NCBI GenBank assembly: GCA_947305035.1
Contig: CAMZCV010000064.1
Span: forward strand, 1 to 6,279
Length of the DNA: 6,279 bases
Source of the DNA: an uncultured Coriobacteriales bacterium
Lineage (GTDB): Bacteria > Actinomycetota > Coriobacteriia > Coriobacteriales > Atopobiaceae
Direction: 5' to 3'
The position numbers and the translations under genes were made by a program. Numbering within the stretch: the first letter of the stretch is position 1; every line of letters begins with the position of its first letter. Positions 5,182 to 6,279 of this stretch are shown piece by piece. The notes below the pieces were generated by a model. The model worked only from the letters and a program-made list of their open reading frames with translations. It made no database searches and had not been told where the DNA came from.

Positions 5182-6279
5182 ATGCCAATCGATTCCCCGG
5201 AGGTCGAAAAGACCCCGCCTTCCAATGTCAATCTCTGGACCCGCGACTTCTCGCTCGTGACGTTCGCCACCGTGCTCGGTGCCGCGGGCGGCATAGCAGG
5301 CGAATTCGCGTTGTCGTTCTTCGTCTTCGACGAGACGGGCTCAACGCTCGCATCGGCGCTCGTCATTGCGATCCAGCTCGTCCCGCACGTGTTCGTGCCG
5401 CTCATCGTCTCGCCCTTCATGGATCGTCTGCCGCGCAAAGCCTTCCTCGTGGCGGGCGATGTGGTATGCGGCCTAGCCTATGTGGCGCTGGGCTGCTGGC
5501 TCGCGTTCTCAACGTTCTCTTACATCGCCTACCTTGGGGTATCGCTCGTGCTGGCATGCCTCGAAGCGGTGGACGAGCTCGCGTGGACGAGCATCTACCC
5601 CGAGGTCATCCCGCATGGCGCCGAGCAGAAGGGCTATGCGGTCTCGTCAATGCTCTTCACCACGCTCGTCGTGATCATGACGCCCTTCGCCGCCGTGCTG
5701 CTCGACACCATCGGCGTCGCGCTTCTGCTCATGATCCAGGGAGGGCTCGCCGTCGCGGCAGCCATCATCGAGAGCTTCGTCCATGTGGAGGAGCACGAGC
5801 GCGAACGGCGCGAGGAGACGGGCCTCGCACTCTGGGCGTCCGACGTCCGCGAGGCGGCGGCATGGCTCAAGGAAGAGAAGGGCATGCGCGGGCTTATGAG
5901 CTACATGGCCGTGACCAACGGCATCGGAACCGGCTACTCCCCCATCCTCATCGCATTCTTCCGCACCACGCCGGGCTTCTCCGCCGCCCTCTACGCGCTG
6001 TTCTCGGCGGCCGAATGCATCGGACGCACCATCGGGAGCGCCCTGGAGTACAAGGTGAAGGTGCCGCGGGAGAAGCGCTTCGGGATCTGCATGTTCGTCT
6101 ACATCTTCTACGACCTCATGGACGCCATGCTGCTGTGGCTCCCCTACCCGCTCATGCTCGTCAACCGAACCGCATGCGGTTTTCTGGGTGCGAACAGCTA
6201 CATCCTGCGCGAGTCGGCCATGCAGCGCTACATCCCCGAGCATATGCGCTCGCGCGTGAACGCGTTTCAGGGGGCGTAC
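5182..6279 (+). CDS. Major facilitator superfamily transporter, MFS_3 (macrolide-efflux/EntS-like) (3'-partial)
   Basis: This is an integral-membrane secondary transporter, probably a proton-driven exporter. 366 codons are open to the window edge with no stop; MFS_3 proteins are usually 400-430 residues, so roughly the last one or two helices are missing. After a polar N-terminus (1-21), hydrophobic segments lie at about 23-48, 56-78, 88-110, 112-130, 153-175 and 177-200. A charged central loop (201-235, HVEEHERERREE) follows, then a second hydrophobic half (about 236-260, 266-288, 300-322, 323-345). The loop between helices 2 and 3, SPFMDRLPRKAFLVAGD (77-93), is a variant of MFS motif A (GxxxDRxGRR). 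YPEVIPHG (139-146) and RSRVNAF (356-362) match the PE-P and R-x-RV-N segments common in MFS_3 members. The ATG follows GGAGGTAA with good spacing. It is transcribed divergently from the peptide importer. Substrate is unknown; drug, siderophore or metabolite export are all possible. Confidence 0.88.
   Translation, partial: MPIDSPEVEKTPPSNVNLWTRDFSLVTFATVLGAAGGIAGEFALSFFVFDETGSTLASALVIAIQLVPHVFVPLIVSPFMDRLPRKAFLVAGDVVCGLAYVALGCWLAFSTFSYIAYLGVSLVLACLEAVDELAWTSIYPEVIPHGAEQKGYAVSSMLFTTLVVIMTPFAAVLLDTIGVALLLMIQGGLAVAAAIIESFVHVEEHERERREETGLALWASDVREAAAWLKEEKGMRGLMSYMAVTNGIGTGYSPILIAFFRTTPGFSAALYALFSAAECIGRTIGSALEYKVKVPREKRFGICMFVYIFYDLMDAMLLWLPYPLMLVNRTACGFLGANSYILRESAMQRYIPEHMRSRVNAFQGAY

Noticed and set aside
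5647..6243. Minus-strand open frames opposite the MFS gene
   Set aside because: His/Asp/Glu/Val-rich antisense translations with no membrane segments or start signals. The plus strand has a helix pattern and motif A typical of MFS.

Overview
The window is GC-rich DNA whose genes use strong G/C-ending codons, AGGAGGTG-type ribosome binding sites and a twin-arginine lipoprotein signal. With the style of the long acidic, Gly/Pro-linked substrate-binding lipoprotein, this suggests a gut- or mouth-type actinobacterium of the class Coriobacteriia (Olsenella/Collinsella/Slackia-like). That placement is inferred from protein character and base composition only; there is no rRNA or other marker here.

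Layout. From about 4908 down to the left edge, the minus strand carries an oligopeptide/dipeptide-type ABC importer operon in the order substrate-binding lipoprotein (oppA-like, 2551-4908), first permease (oppB-like, 1461-2447), second permease (oppC-like, 1446 to beyond base 1). The second permease has no stop in the window; ATPase genes (oppD/oppF) would be expected further left but cannot be seen. A 273-bp intergenic region (4909-5181) separates this operon from a divergent plus-strand gene, a 12-TM-type major facilitator (MFS_3/macrolide-efflux/EntS-like) that runs off the right edge (5182-6279+).

How the genes work together. The OppA-like lipoprotein would capture a peptide (or another ligand of this family) outside the membrane and hand it to the OppB/OppC channel, with import driven by ATPases outside the window. 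A GC-rich stem-loop lies between oppA and oppB and could keep oppA transcript levels above those of the permeases. The divergent MFS gene is probably an independent exporter; a functional link to the importer is not shown by the sequence.

Nothing here is a clear novel system. The most interesting points are: (i) an unusually enlarged second permease with a cytoplasmic N-terminal extension and an extracytoplasmic insertion of roughly 170 extra residues between TM1 and the channel domain, matched by an enlarged binding protein; and (ii) an information-dense divergent control region. That region has a dyad just downstream of each candidate promoter and a six-codon leader ORF plus hairpin directly in front of the MFS ribosome binding site, a layout like translational attenuation. 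The very long plus-strand ORFs opposite the ABC operon are shadows of the real genes.
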